DNA of 64,000 nucleotides from Lumnitzera littorea (lineage: Eukaryota > Streptophyta > Magnoliopsida > Myrtales > Combretaceae): positions 9,397,702 through 9,461,701 of the forward strand of contig JAMXBB010000003.1 in the NCBI GenBank assembly GCA_024138015.1, in the 5' to 3' direction. Shown here piece by piece: positions 1-13,000 of this stretch; within the stretch, counting starts at the first letter, position 1, and the number at the start of each line of letters is the position of its first letter. Both the position numbers and the translations under genes were made by a program. The notes beneath the pieces were generated by a model, which worked only from the letters and a program-made list of their open reading frames with translations, ran no database searches and had not been told where the DNA came from.

Positions 1-66
1 GAGGAGGAGTAGGAGGAAGAAGAGGAGGGTAGAGAGAGAGAGAAGGGGAAATGTTTTGGTTCCCAT
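1..66 (-). CDS. TMK-like receptor kinase, 5' end only (cut by window edge)
   Basis: The minus strand from 66 to 1 reads an uninterrupted 22 codons starting MGTKTFPLLSLSTLLFF and running into a poly-Leu core, a signal peptide. It aligns with the start of the intact receptor kinase at 27114-32374 (MGIKTVPLSLHPLP followed by poly-Leu), with the shared Met-Gly-x-Lys-Thr start and the hydrophobic stretch in the same place. The rest of the gene lies outside the window. The leader just upstream is a CT repeat on the coding strand with a TATA-like run further up. I infer a tandem paralogue in the same orientation. Only 22 residues are visible, and signal peptides are low in complexity, so identity rests on the N-terminal match and gene proximity. 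Confidence 0.6.
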   Translation of the reverse strand, partial: MGTKTFPLLSLSTLLFFLLLLL

Positions 67-126
67 TGGAGAGAGAGAGAGAAGATGAATTGAGTTTGAT
101 AGATAGACATGCAACAGCATGGAAAT

Positions 127-140
127 ATCTATATATATTC
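127..140 (-). promoter_or_regulatory. TATA-like element of the edge-truncated kinase paralogue
   Basis: On the minus strand there is a GAATATATATAGAT run 61-74 bases upstream of the putative ATG at 66, with a CT microsatellite between (70-83). The intact paralogue has a similar ATATATAT run 47-60 bases before its ATG. Position and composition fit a plant TATA box, but AT-rich runs are common here. Confidence 0.3.
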
Positions 141-145
141 ATATA

Positions 146-2562
146 CATCATGTCAACTTTTAAAGCAACGAAATAAAATAAGCGCGTTTTTCTTGGAATA
201 GTATTTGGAGTTAAAAAATTCACTTTAGTTAGACTAGGTTATCGTGAAAAAAGAGACTAGATCAGTTAAATCAGTTAATCAAATACATAAATTAGATAAT
301 GCAAAATAGTTAAAATGAAAAATAAGTTCATATAATATCTTATAATTTTTATACAGTAAACTAAGGTTACCATCTTAATCATCAAAATAGTCAACAGAGT
401 AGTACAAATACTGTAATTTCTTAAAGAAATTAACCTGGTTCAATTTACCTCTTCCAAAAAAGCAATAATATGATAGTTGGAGAGAAAAAAGAATCCTTAA
501 AAGTGTAAAATATTAGCTCATTTTTAAAATGGTTAAAATGAAAAGATAAATTATATAATACAGTAAAATTACGGCACATAAACCTACGGTTACTCTTATG
601 AGAACTTATACAAGCTTTTAGTTCAAGTTTCACTGAGAGTACTTCTTGGAATTAGTTATATAGGTAAATTATTCTTAATGAATCATTCATATATCTAAAA
701 TAACTAGTTATAACATGGTTATGTTTTTTTTGAGGGAGAAAGTTTTACTAGGTATTATGTCTCATTTATTAGTTATCTAAAAATTTATTATTAATATTAT
801 TATATATTTAAATATAATTGATAATTATATATTATATATATATACGTGATATGTATTATTAATTAAATTTTTGAAGAGGGTGCGTGGGTGAAGAATTTTT
901 TTCTCACAAACAAACAAAAGATTGGGATATCGTTCCTCGAAATATATGTTTTTGGTTGTAAGAATTGACTATTGAGCATCTTGGCTCTTCGAACTGCTGG
1001 CCCCATGTGAGCTGTGAAGGAACTCTCTTCATCCAATGTTTTTAATTTGAAAAATAGACTGATGCTATGTTTTAGATAAATGTAGTGTGGTGGGAATAAA
1101 CAAATTTTATTTTATTTTATTTAAATTTAAGTGAAGAGTAGAAATGGTGTAAATAGAACAAAATAAGAGGAACGATCTTTTCCTTTTCCCTTTTAAAATA
1201 GAAAGAAAAGGATAAAATTAGACAAAAATGAGAAGATGATTATAATTTGAAGATTGATTTCGTCCAAGCTTAAAGGTTTATCGTATTTATTTGTTAGTTT
1301 CTTAGGTGTTGCAATGTATGTATTCACATACGACACCCACTTTATCCATGGTTTAATCTTTTATCTGTTTGCAAATGAGCCATTTTATTAACCACTTGAA
1401 TTTATATAAGGGAAATTGTTACGACAGACTTGTATATGAAGCCTTAATCTCTATTATTACTTTTATTTCCTTATTATTCTATTTTATCATTTATGGCTTT
1501 ACGGAAACTTTTATCTTCTTAGTGTCTTATGATTATTTTATATACCTGAATATTTTGATTTGTTGTCTAGTTCTTTTCTTGGTTTTATCTTTTCAACTAT
1601 AGTTCTTTATCATTTGTTTCTTTCCGTTTCTCTCATATACAAATGTACTGCTTTATTTGTATTTTATTACCACGTTACGGAAGAAACACTACAACCTATG
1701 GGGTTTTATCAGTACCATATCTTCTTATTTAATTCTTTGCATTAAGATTCTTGATATTTTATTTTTATCATAATGTTTTTTTTTTTTTTTGGGGTACAAT
1801 CATAATGTTGCCATTAGGGAATTTGGTGCGACCGGCTTGTAGACTTGTATTGTACCCTTAATTTATTTTGGTTAAATAAAATGTTTGGTAATGTACATAG
1901 TCTTTTTTGTTTAACTTGTTATTTCCACCGAAAGAAATGAACAGTCTTTTACGGTCTTTCTCTCACCTTATCATACCAACGCCCAACGGCCTCATAATAC
2001 GAGGAATGATTCAGTAGATGGTAAATGCAATGGTGATTTAACTCATATTAATTAACCTAATACATCATTTTTGAATGTACTCACCTTACACGCATTTCTA
2101 ATAGCTTCTCCTTTTCTAAATCCAAGCTCATATAACACTTGAAATGTCACAACCTAAACCTAGGGGGCATATCTAATTCGCCACCTATTCCTACATATAT
2201 AAGAATATATAAGGGTCATCTTCTATACTCTCTTCAAGATCCAAACAATTTTATTAAAAGACATTTTCTCCAAATGAAGGGAGCAAAAACCCAATGAATA
2301 TTGCACCGCACACACATACAAATATGCAACACTCGCACATAAACCTACACATTACAAAATATATTAAACATATTTATTAATATAAAATTTAGGTAAAACA
2401 TGCAAAATGTGATAGTTGGAATTTAGAACGACTGAGGTACCATTTCATAAACAAATCAAAATATCAAAATATCCTACCATTTCTAATCAATGTAACTTTT
2501 ACTGATTAGCCCATCATTGTAAATTTCTTCTTGCTAAATTGCTTGTATTACATATGACTCCT
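146..2562. other. AT-rich intergenic DNA upstream of the truncated kinase gene
   Basis: No coding sequence is supported here. Short open frames near 1369-1745 are AT-rich, rich in Phe, Ile and Leu, and have no domain I recognise, so I treat them as chance. There is a T run at 1779-1790 and GTT/ATT repeats just downstream. The part near 66 should include the promoter of the truncated gene. Confidence 0.6.
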
Positions 2563-2785
2563 CATATCAACAAAGATTTACATTATATATTAATGTTAGG
2601 ATTATGTTGTTGACAATCGATTATATGCACATTGCATATCATATGTCCTCAAGAAGCCCTAATACGATGGTATGTGCAAGGGTGTGATTAGAAAGGTATA
2701 GGTGGAGGAGCATGTGATTTTGGTTAGTTGAAGTGTGCACTATAGAAGATTGCTCTTGAACTTTCTTAATTGTCCTTTAATAATT
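2563..2785 (+). repeat. Direct duplication, left copy (partner at 26031-26245)
   Basis: This segment, beginning AACAAAGATTTACATTATAT, matches 26031-26245 in the same orientation with scattered substitutions and small indels. Shared blocks include TTTACATTATATATTAATGT, GTGCACATTGCATATC and AGAAGATTGCTCTT. No terminal repeats or coding potential are visible in either copy. The 23-kb spacing is nearly all transposon, so the copies were probably about 1-1.5 kb apart before the insertions. Confidence 0.75.
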
Positions 2786-3059
2786 TCTATTATTATTGTT
2801 ATTGTTGTTGTTGTTATGGTTATTATTATTATAATAGTGCGACTGACCTTAAAGGGAGATGAGCAGTTAACTTAGAAAATGTAGAATTAGTCAATTGGGG
2901 TAGAGAGGTGACCAATCTTCCCATATACATTGATTGGCCTCTCTTTCTCTTAAGGTCCATTTTTTATCCTAGTTATATCTTATTCTAAGTCTTTATCATA
3001 CCTTTTGAGATAATTATATATATCTTTTTCATGATAGACATAGATATATAATCATATAA
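2786..3059. other. AT-rich spacer
   Basis: Contains short ATT/GTT trinucleotide repeats (about 2787-2840) and a TATATA run near 3015-3030. Nothing coding is seen. Confidence 0.5.
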
Positions 3060-6000
3060 ATTAATAAGAAACCGAGTCTTGATTTAAGGCTTTTCGAGCA
3101 AAGTTATTTGACTGAACCCAAACTTTATAATTAAGTTAGAAAAATTAGTTGAAACGACTCAGTGAAGTTAGATTTTGAAAATAGCGATCCAAAATCCCAA
3201 TTTTGCCTTTAGAAGTATGATTATTTAATATAATACAAAATTACTTGAAATCTCTAAAATCGAGCTCGGAATGTGACGAGAACTTAAAGACAAGTTAATT
3301 AAGCTATAAAATGAGATAATATAGTATAATTTACTATATTAATATACACCTATTTTTATAAGTATACTCGATATAAATAATAATTATATCCATAAATTAA
3401 CCCTATAATTACTTAATTATATATATTATGCGTTGAATTCGCAAAAATAATTTAGAAATATATCTTAAAAATAAAAGATATGTTAAAAATATAATTATAC
3501 TAATATAGTTACATACTACATGTGATATATACATAGGATATACACTCGTATATTAATAAAATAATTAAATACTAATATAATATATATAGTATTAGTATAT
3601 AACCAAAATATCCAACAAAGCTTATTCATTAGCCTTCAAAACTATTGGAAATTTTTGGATTTCGTTGTAGCCTCCTCATGTTGAATTAGAGTGCTTAATC
3701 AAAAGTGAAAGTCTAAATAAAAGCCACCTTCTACTAGAATAAATGCTAAGATAATCATAGAATTAAAGGAAAAAAAATCTAGAAGTTGCCTAAATTAGTA
3801 TAAAAGTAATTCCAAGACATACATTAGATACTTTAGAACCTAAAACACCTAAAGAAAATGGAAGGAAAAAAATTAAGGAAAATTAAAAGATTTTAGAAAA
3901 ATTTACAAAACATAGAGCTGGGACCATATTGGGCTAGTTCCTAACCCCTTGACATTTTGCTGTGGAACCTAATTGGCTACCACTAGTCCACGCCGCTTTT
4001 TGGCCATCCGACAACCCACATCCACCGTTGACCACTAGAGCACCAAAAAACAATTAGGTTAATCTTATGCTCTATTTTTCAATAATTTTTTAAAAATGGC
4101 AAATCTACCCAGAAAATTTTGGAAAATTTTATATTTAGGTTATTTTGGATATTCTTTCATGTGATATTTTTATTTTTGTAAAATTTTGAATATTTAATAT
4201 GCTTGCTTAAGAAAGTTACTATTCACCTAAATTTTGACTTTCAAAATAAATGTATCAAATGATGTTATTTCTAGCTTAAAATTTTTGTGTAGGATATACA
4301 TAATATATAGATAATTTCCAAGTGACTAGATTTTTGATTTGAGTATTTTTAATATTTATTATATTTTTTGGCCTAAAAATAGCTAGTAATTAGGGTGGAA
4401 ATGTGAAATAAATAGGTTTTATGAAATTATATGATGAAAATGGCCCATATTGACTTTTAGTGAATTATAATGATGTTAGGATAGGTTGAAAATAATTTTG
4501 TGTAAAAAGAATAATATTTGGGTAATTAAGTGTAATTTAGGGGTAAAATTATAAATTCGAATATATAAGCGATAAATTGATAACATGAAACCAAGTGATG
4601 ACTTAATTTTCCATATTTTTAGAAGTCTATAGAAATTTTGGGGAATTATTTGGTGACCTGAGCTATTTATTACGAATTTACATAGTAAAATAGCTTAAAT
4701 TACGAATCGAGACTCATTTTTAGTAAAAATAGCCTAAAATATGATAAATAATTAAATAAAAACTATCTACATGTAAACTGGTCAGATTTGTTGAAAAAGT
4801 ATATTTAATATGTTCAATGATATTTTAATGATTGTGATATGTTATATGCGTATTAAGATTAGATAATATCCATGTTATAGAGTTATGTCGATAAATTATG
4901 TAAAATATAGTTCAATAGCATAAAATACGTATAGTATGATAATATTTATTTAGATACATATAACTGTGTTAGAAATTCAAACTACTTGTTAAAAGTCATT
5001 TCTAGAAATAGGACTTGTAATATGTATTGTTAGGTCTGTATGAACCTAACGACATTATTTTTACTAAAATCGGACAATCTTAGATAATATAACCTATATC
5101 TCTATAATATTACTAGAATTTACGTACTATAACAACCCTACCGTAATTAAAATGTGATTTAAATGATTAAAAGTAAATTTCAATATGGTCGAAATGATAT
5201 ATTATACGTAATATATAATTACGTATATTATTAATAATTAATAACTTAACTTGATATATATAATGAAACTATATATTATTATGATAATATACTTTAGATA
5301 AAACCTTAATGTTTTTGTAACTATTATGAAAATTAAATTTAGGTTTTGTATTTATAGAATCCCCTAGTGATTAGATTGTTGATTACCCGAGTTTCTTATA
5401 GTGAGCATCTGAATAGGTAAGTTGAGATTATGGCTTTACCGCTTGTTGAGATACTGTATTAGAGTATCTGGAAACTTAAGAGTACTTTTATTAGTGATTG
5501 TAATTAGTTGTTTATAAACATGCCATGCATGTGATTAGTGATAAGTTATGACAAGAGTTGAACTCCATGGCGTGCTGTTCTGCGTGATTACATTATTTTT
5601 GTATTGTGTGAACTTGTTTAATGACTCTTAATTACAACTAATAATGATTCGATTGTAATGAAATTAGACATGCATAACAATCGTTAAAGGAAACGATTAG
5701 GAGTGTTAAGTCAAATATTGACTCCCTTCGATAATGATAGTTAAAATGGTCATTTCCTAATCTTTAGTGAACTAAGTGACAGGTGAGGAAGTCGCGACAA
5801 AGGTGGGGCCATAGTTCGAAGGTGGTCATGGAAGGAGGGTGTTCTTCATTACATAAGCCTGGGTTTGGTCTGATTTGAGTCGTGATGAAACTCCTTAATC
5901 TGGATTAAAGCGGATGTAATTTCTCTAATCTCATAATGGACTGGATAACGCTATCCGATGTTTCAAGTAATTGGTTTGGTTGCATTGTATTTCATCATGA

Positions 6001-6588
6001 TTAATAACCTTGCATGTGATTGTTTAGTACTCTTTTGACTCTGTCCTACTTACTGAGCAAGTTGTGCTCACATCTCCATAAACTTTTTTGTAGGTAATGA
6101 GTGAAGATTAGTATGTTTAGATACAATTACCCTTAAGTTAGTGTGCTGTTGATTGGAAAAATGAGGAATGAGGGACGAGGAACGAGGAACGAGGAATCTA
6201 CTTAACTTGGACTTTTGACTTTCCTTTTTAATTTTGAGGAAATTAACTAGGAATTCCTTAAGACGCCTATTAGTTTTCTATCTTATTGTAATTAGACTTC
6301 AAATCCATGGCTTTTGGTAAACTTTGATTGTAAATTATAACTCTTAATGTGAGATGCTTACGTAAGTATGGTTGTGTTATGAGATAACAAGTTATATAGA
6401 ATAGATATTTTGTAAAGCTATACTATAAGTTTGATCATTTACAAGTATTAGAATGGATGCTTCAAGTTGGTTAAGTCATATACGCCTTGAGTGGACTATA
6501 TCTACGATAATAGTTATGAGGTCAGCTTCTATTTTAGGTTAGTTTACACGGTGGGACTGTTACAATTTTTTCTGTTTGGGGCGTGACG
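3060..6588 (+). mobile_element. Large LTR (solo-LTR-like), repeat family copy A
   Basis: This block aligns along its whole length with the repeat at 18179-21973, and in parts with 7586-16350, 43500-45420 (reverse) and 50414-53472. Shared landmarks are the run AAATCCCAATTTTGCC near the start, a middle block GGGGAATTATTTGG, a block with ATGAAACTCCTTAATCTGG, and the end CTGTTTGGGGCGTGAC at 6573-6587. It is non-coding. The termini of better copies (TGT...GACA, 5-bp target duplication) are those of an LTR. Length of about 3.5 kb and the GGGGCGTGACA-type end resemble LTRs of the Tekay/Del chromovirus lineage, but no internal domain is present, so lineage is inference. The exact left edge is uncertain by about 20 bases. 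Confidence 0.7.
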
Positions 6589-6932
6589 GTTCTGAGTTGG
6601 TCTTAATTTTTGGATCTAAAAGACTTATAATTAACTTTTATGTTTCTACTCAAATTCTTACTTGTTCTTTTATAAAAACCCTAACTTGTGATTTAAAGGT
6701 TTCTTCTTATTCATTGATCTTTAGGTTTTTGGTTTATTAATCCATCAATTTTAATTATTTCTAAGGTTTGTTCATAAGTTATAAATTCTTCTTTACAAAT
6801 TAATTTATTTCATGTCACCCTAGTTTTATAAATCCTTATAACTCTTGTAGAAATCATAACTTGTTCATAGCCCTAAGTTTAGACAACTATCTATTGTGTT
6901 TATTGTGAATTTCATTCATAATCTTATATGTC
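6589..6932. other. AT-rich spacer between copy A and the MITE
   Basis: Pyrimidine- and AT-rich sequence with several AACCCTA/CCCTAACTT-like runs (about 6669-6686). No gene or repeat partner is seen in this window. Confidence 0.5.
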
Positions 6933-7453
6933 TATTAGGGGTGGGACTAGATTGGTTTGGTTTGGTTTTCTCTCCAAACTAAATTAAACCATAACAATGC
7001 GGTTTAGTTTTTTATAGCATTGAAAGAAATCATATGATTTGGATTGAGAATTTTCTCAAACTATAAAATTCTGGATTGGTTTATAGATTGATATATTTTA
7101 GTTTAGAAAAGTATATCTGCGAAACATGTAATCTTATGCAAATCATATTGAATGATTTGAAGATAATAAGTATTACTGTAATAAAGGTTGATAAAATTAA
7201 TATTTATATGACTAAAAATTTTCAAATGCTAATTAATAATTAATTTCATTTATAAAAATATCATATAGTACAACTATATATATAATTTATACATTATTGT
7301 ACTTAAAAGTTTAATACATGTACATTTTAATAAATGTAAATACAAATTCTTTTAAGTGTTGTATTATAACAAAAGACATTCCTTATTTGATGCAAAATAC
7401 TATTATGTTTTTAATAAAATGATTTGGTTTAGTTTGGTTTATCCTTTTAAATT

Positions 7454-7585
7454 TATTTAAGTCCAACTTCTGAGTGAAGTTGTATAACACATGGAGCATT
7501 TGAAGAAAGAAGAGCTAGAAGTCAAAGAGATCTGCTTTTATAAAAATGAAACTTTGTAACTAACTATAACAGAACTAGAAAGGTA
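7454..7585 (-). repeat. Copia 3' LTR, distal part
   Basis: Matches 24928 onward of the 5' LTR over AAGTCCAACTTCTGAGTGAA, AAGAAAGAAGAGCTA and TATAACAGAACTAGAAAGGTA. It stops exactly at AGGTA (7581-7585), the target duplicated by insertion of repeat copy B. The remainder resumes at 16356. Confidence 0.9.
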
Positions 7586-8404
7586 TGTATGCCTTACAAC
7601 CAGCTACTCAGGATTCCGATTGGCTGAAGGATCTGATCGAGTCTAAATTATAAAGTAAAGTTAGAAATATTAGTAAAATGATCCCGTAAGTTTAAATTTA
7701 GGAAAATAAGTAACAAAATAAAAAAATATAAAATTTTCAAATTTTAAGTATATTACTCGTTATTTATCGGAAATGCGTAAAATGCATTTCGATAACTAAC
7801 GAGTCGCTAGAGATAAATTATATGTATACTAAAAATTATAAAATGACTTGAATAATATTTAGGAATATTTATTTATACTATATATAAATTTATATATAGG
7901 TAGAAATATGCGTAATTACTTAAAATACGTGAATTGTGCTAAAATAATGTTAAATAATTAAAGAAAATTCATAATTAATTAATGAAAAATAAATAAAAAT
8001 CATAAAAAATAAGGAATGATCTAGATTTAGGTTGTGGTAGCTAGGAAAAAGAAGAAAAAATTCAGCCAATTAAATTAGAACAATACAAAAGGTAAATTGG
8101 AAGAAGATAAAGTAATTGTCTAATTAAATTAATACACAATAATTCCCTAAAATCTCTATAAATACCCTAAATTTTTCAGAAGCTCATTTTAGATGTCTGG
8201 AAGTTTAGAAAATTGGAGAGAGGAAAAATTGAGAGAAAATTAGGGTTTTACAAAAAATCACAAAAAAACTATGCAGTTAGGGCTTCCAAGGAAAACTCAG
8301 ACTTGATGAGCAGTTGGAAGTAGATGACTACTATCACCATACGGTGGTGGCAGTGCCTAGGTGGGTCGATACACCCATGGCCACCGAATGTGGTTGGATC
8401 CACT

Positions 8405-10010
8405 CAAAGCGCCCCTTGAGCTAGCTAAGACCTAAAAATATGAAGAAAACTTAGTTGTGCTCTTAATGAGCTGACTAACCAAGGTGATCAAAGCGCCCCT
8501 TGAGTTGGCTAAGACTTAAAAATATGAAGAAAACTTGGTCGTGCCCTTAATGAGCTGACTAACCAAGGTGGTTAAAGCACTCCTTGAGCTGGCTAAGACC
8601 TAAAAATATGAAGAAAACCTGGTCGTGCCCTTAATGAGCTGACTAACCAAGGTGATCAAAGCGCCCCTTGAGTTAGCTAAGACCTAAAAATATGAAGAAA
8701 ACTTAGTTGTGCTCTAATGAGCTGACTAACCAAGGCAGTCAAAGTGCCCCTTGAGCTGGCTAAGACCTGAAAATGAAGAAAACTTGGTCATGCCCTTAAT
8801 GAGCTGACTAACCAAGGCGGTCAAAGCACCCCTTGAGCTGGCTAAGACCTAAAAATATGAAGAAAACTTGGTCGTACCCTTAATAAGCTGACTAACTAAG
8901 GCGGTCAAAGCGCCTCTTGAGTTGGCTAAGACCTAAAAATATGAAGAAAACTTGGTCGTGCCCTTAATGAGCTGACTAACCAAAGCGGTCAAAGCGCCCC
9001 TTGAGCTGGCTAAGACCTGAAAGTATGAAGAAAACTTAGTCGTGCCCTTAATGAGCTGACTAACTAAGGCGGTCAAAGCGGCCCTTGAGCTGGTTAAGAC
9101 TTAAAAATGAAGAAAAACTTGGTCGTACCTTAATGAGCTGACTAACCAAGGCGGTCAAAGCGCCCCTTGAGCTGGCTAAGACCTAAAAATATGGAAAACT
9201 TGATCGTACTCTTAATGAGCTAATTAACTAAGGCAGTCAAAGCGCCCCTTGAGCTGGCTAAGACCTGAAAGTATGAAGAAAACTTGGTTGTGCCCTTAAT
9301 GAGTTAACTAACCAAGGTGGTCAAAGCGGCTCTTGAACTGGCTAAGACCTAAAAATGAAGAAAAACTTGGTCGTGCCCTAATGAGCTGACTAACTAAGGC
9401 GGTCAAAGTGCCTCTTGAGCTGGCTAATACTTAAAAATATGGAAAACTTGGTCGTACCCTTAATAAGCTGACTAACCAAGGTAGTCAAAGCGCTCCTTGA
9501 GCTGGCTAAGATCTAAAAATATGAAGAAAACTTGGTCGTGCCCTTAATGAGCTGACTAACCAAGGCGGTCAAAGCGTCCCTTGAGCTGGCTAAGACCTGA
9601 AAGTATGAAGAAAACTTGGTCGTGCCCTTAATGAGCTGACTAACTAAGGTGGTCAAAGCGGCCCTTGAGCTGGCTAAGACCTAAAAATATGAAGAAAACT
9701 TGGTTGTGCCCTTAATGAGCTGACTAACCAAGGTGGTCAAAGCGCCCTTTGAGCTGACTAAGACCTAAAAATGAAGAAAAACTTGATCGTGCCCTAATGA
9801 GCTGACTAACCAAGGCGGTCAAAGCGCCCCTTGAGCTGGCTAAGACTTAAAAATAAAGAAAACTTGGTCGTACCCTTAATGAGTTGACTAACCAAGGCGG
9901 TCAAAGCGCCCCTTGAGTTGGCTAAGACCTGAAAGTATGAAGAAAACTTGGTTGTGGCCTTAATGAGCTGACTAACCAAGGCGGTCAAATCGCCCCTTGG
10001 GCTGGGTAAG
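8405..10010. repeat. 84-bp tandem array, about 19 copies
   Basis: A unit starting CAAAGCGCCCCTTGAGCTGG recurs at about 8405, 8490, 8573, 8657, 8740, 8822, 8907, 8991, 9075, 9157, 9237, 9321, 9404, 9486, 9569, 9653, 9738, 9819, 9901 and 9986, giving 19 full units and a partial one. Unit length is 80-85 bp, most often 83-84. Later landmarks in each unit are AAGACCTAAAAATATGAAG and TTAATGAGCTGACTAACCAA. A diverged tail continues to about 10080. With an 84-bp period the minus strand reads a 28-residue repeat (contains LTALVSQLIKGTTKF), but indels break the frame after at most two units, so I do not call it coding. Confidence 0.95.
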
Positions 10011-13000
10011 ACTTAAAAATGAAGAAAAAAATTTGAATTAAGATAGCGCTCCATGAACTGGCTGAAGCGTTAAAGAAGATATGGATAGGAACAATGCTCT
10101 ATGAGTTCGCTATTGCGTTCAGAAAATGGATAAAGAGTAAGCACCCTTCGGATTCGCTTAAACTCTATTGGCTAAGAAACATAGCTGACTCGAAAAAAAA
10201 CTCTTGACTTGAGAAATTTACAAACGAAGGATTTGGTAAAAACTATTTATAACATGAATTAAAAATTTGACCACTATGGATGAAATGGACTGGAAAATGA
10301 ATGGAAAAACTTGTAACAGGCCTCCACTTTCTCTCTCCTCTTCATCTCTTTTCATTTTCTTTTTTCCTTCTTTTTCCTTGAAAGTTTGCTAATGGATACA
10401 AATTCCTATTTAAAAGGTAAATGCTATAATCATGTAAGGTATCTCATATCCACCCTAGTTTGTAACCTGGACAATGAGCCTCTTGGATAGGCCTTAGACA
10501 TTCATTTTGTAAGGAAAAGGTAACTTACAATTAGTTTAGTCAAAGATGACTTCCTTACGCACTCTTGGTTTAGATTTCACTCTTGATTACTATTCCAGAA
10601 ATTATAATCCAGTTTGTAAGTGATACGCTCTGATCGATCTGTTAGGTGTTTTTGGGTTCAGTATCGTAAATTGGACTTTTGGTCAAATGGTTTCAAAAGA
10701 AGTTAATTGAGAGGGCCTATTTTGAAAGAAGTGCTTTTGTCCAACCCGGGGGTTACAAGTCAAGAGTCCTTAGGAATGAACTAGATGTGTTCTTGCCTCA
10801 GTTTCAAAAATAATTTTTATATTAAATAAATTATTCTTCAAAATTGGAAGAGCTCTGAGTAGGGAGGTATAGTAGGTGAGAAGGTCTTGTGTTTAAGAAT
10901 TGAGTGGATAGAAAGGGTTTATGTTCATGATTTGAGGTGTGATTTTGAACTGAATATGGAGTTTTTGGTTTATGGTTGAAAACGTGATTCTGAATGGATA
11001 TGAGGTTTTGTGTTTTTGGTTAGGAATGCGATTCAAGGCCTTATGTTTTTAGAGTAACTTGGGCCTTCTTTGATTGGGGATTTTCTCAAGCCCGATATTT
11101 GGGTATTTCTTCATTTTCCTTTTTCCTAGTTTTTTCTTTTTTTTTTTCTCTTTTTTCATTTCATTTCTTTCTTTTCACTCCCCCAAAAATAACTATCTCT
11201 TTTGTCAAGTTTTTGTCTTTCGATGAATCAAGGCCCTAAATCCATAGGTATAGGTTCAGAGTACATTGGCTTAGGTAAGGTATATGTGGCCTTTAGGGTA
11301 TTTGGAAAAATGTTAGCTCTTCTTCAAAGAGAACGATTTATCGAAAACAAAAATTATCCTTGAATTGTTATTACTGGGGTAAGCACAAATTAGTTTTATC
11401 CTTCTCTCCTAATTAATGACTTTAACCTCCGAATTGCCTCATTGTGGGGTGGTTCTTGACAGGGTTTACATTTGAAGTGACTCTAAATCAGTCTAACGAG
11501 GTTATCAAAGGATAATTGTGTTTGAGATTTGAAAATGAATGCCTAACTTCATTCTGGTCTGCGTATCAAATTCAAAATGGACCTTCTTTAAGGAATGAGT
11601 CCAAAATATCCTCACCATGATGTCTCTCATCTCTCAAAGTGTTTAAGGGTTAGTGTATAGGATATAGCTTGCCTCTTTTCATTCAAAACTTTTTTAAAAG
11701 TGAGTTACCAATTCCTTACATAAGGATGGATTGACCTTAAGGTGATGACAGACCTTACTCACGAATTCCTTGGAACATGCCCCAGTTGTGAAATTTCAAA
11801 GACTAAATGCCCCATGCCCCAGACTTATAGGTCTTAACACCCTTGAGCTTCCATATGTGATTTTGGGTTAGGTTCTTTAGAGTTCGACTGGGCTAGAACT
11901 GACAACTTTTGAAGTGGAAGGGACTAATGAATTGCCCTTTTTGTTTGTATCGAAGATTAAGCTTAAGATAGTGTTTTATGGCTTTATGTTTTGATTCGGC
12001 TTATGGTTGGACTTGATGGCTCAAATCTTGAGTTAATTCAACTATCCTGATAGGCTAGGGCTTGGGTTTGGTTGGTTATTTCTTGGGCCAAGTGAGTCTG
12101 TTTAGGTTATCTGCTTTAATAGGCTAAGTAATTGTGTTTGTCCCAAACCCTATAAGGGTATGTAACCATTAGCAAATTTTTTTTTTTTCTCTTTTCTTTC
12201 CTTTCCTTCTTTTTTCTTTCTTTTCTCTTTCTTTGTTTTTTTTTTTTTTTTTTGAAAGAGAGAGAGGAAAAGTTAGAGCTTTTATGTTACAAAGATCGAG
12301 TGATGGAATTGTAAATGGATGATTACGGAAGATTGCTTTCATGGAAATATATATAAGCCGAGAACAACATTACTGAGAGTCTATTTACAAATGAGGGATT
12401 CTGAAGAATAAAAGACTAAACAAAGAAAATATCTAAATCTTATTTATTCCAAATGAAGAAGGCTATTTGAAAAATGTTGAATTTACCTAAAAGAATGACT
12501 ATTTCTGGTAGGTAGAATACTAGACTCAATGATAACTACCTATTATTTTACAAGTTTAATTCTTTTCATTTGGCTTCTTTTTTTTTATTTTTTATTTTTT
12601 TGTTTTTTATTTGCTCCGTGAGGGTTAGGCTTAGTTGATGTGGGCCTAAAGAAAAAGCAATGGATTCGGGATCCCATAGATGTACGAAGGCCCGCACTAG
12701 AGTGATGTTCATGGGGATCTTCTGTAGAGGGAGGATGGGCCTAATCTTATTCTTAATAAAATCCTATTTATCTGGGTTGAAGAGTCGAAACTACGTTTGA
12801 AGCAGTTTTTGAGGCCAATGCGGTAGGTGGACATGAATGTCTTTAAAAGACTCTTGACTTGATCCAGTCATGACATAGTTAAAATAAAAATTAAAATTAC
12901 AACGTAATCTAAACCTTATATAAAATTTTACAAATTACAATTACAATTACAATCACAACTTCATCACTGCCTTTATCCATTTAGGTTTACCACATCATAG

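Noticed and set aside
1369..1745. Two overlapping hydrophobic frames resembling membrane proteins
   Set aside because: AT-rich codons give Phe/Ile/Leu by chance; no start context, conservation or domain evidence.
9806..9988. 60-codon minus-strand frame across the 84-bp array
   Set aside because: Spans two units only; indels break it in every other unit, and it lacks a consistent start.
8405..10010. Regular repeat array that could be read as CRISPR
   Set aside because: Units are contiguous 84-bp tandem copies with no unique spacers, in plant retrotransposon DNA and with no cas genes.
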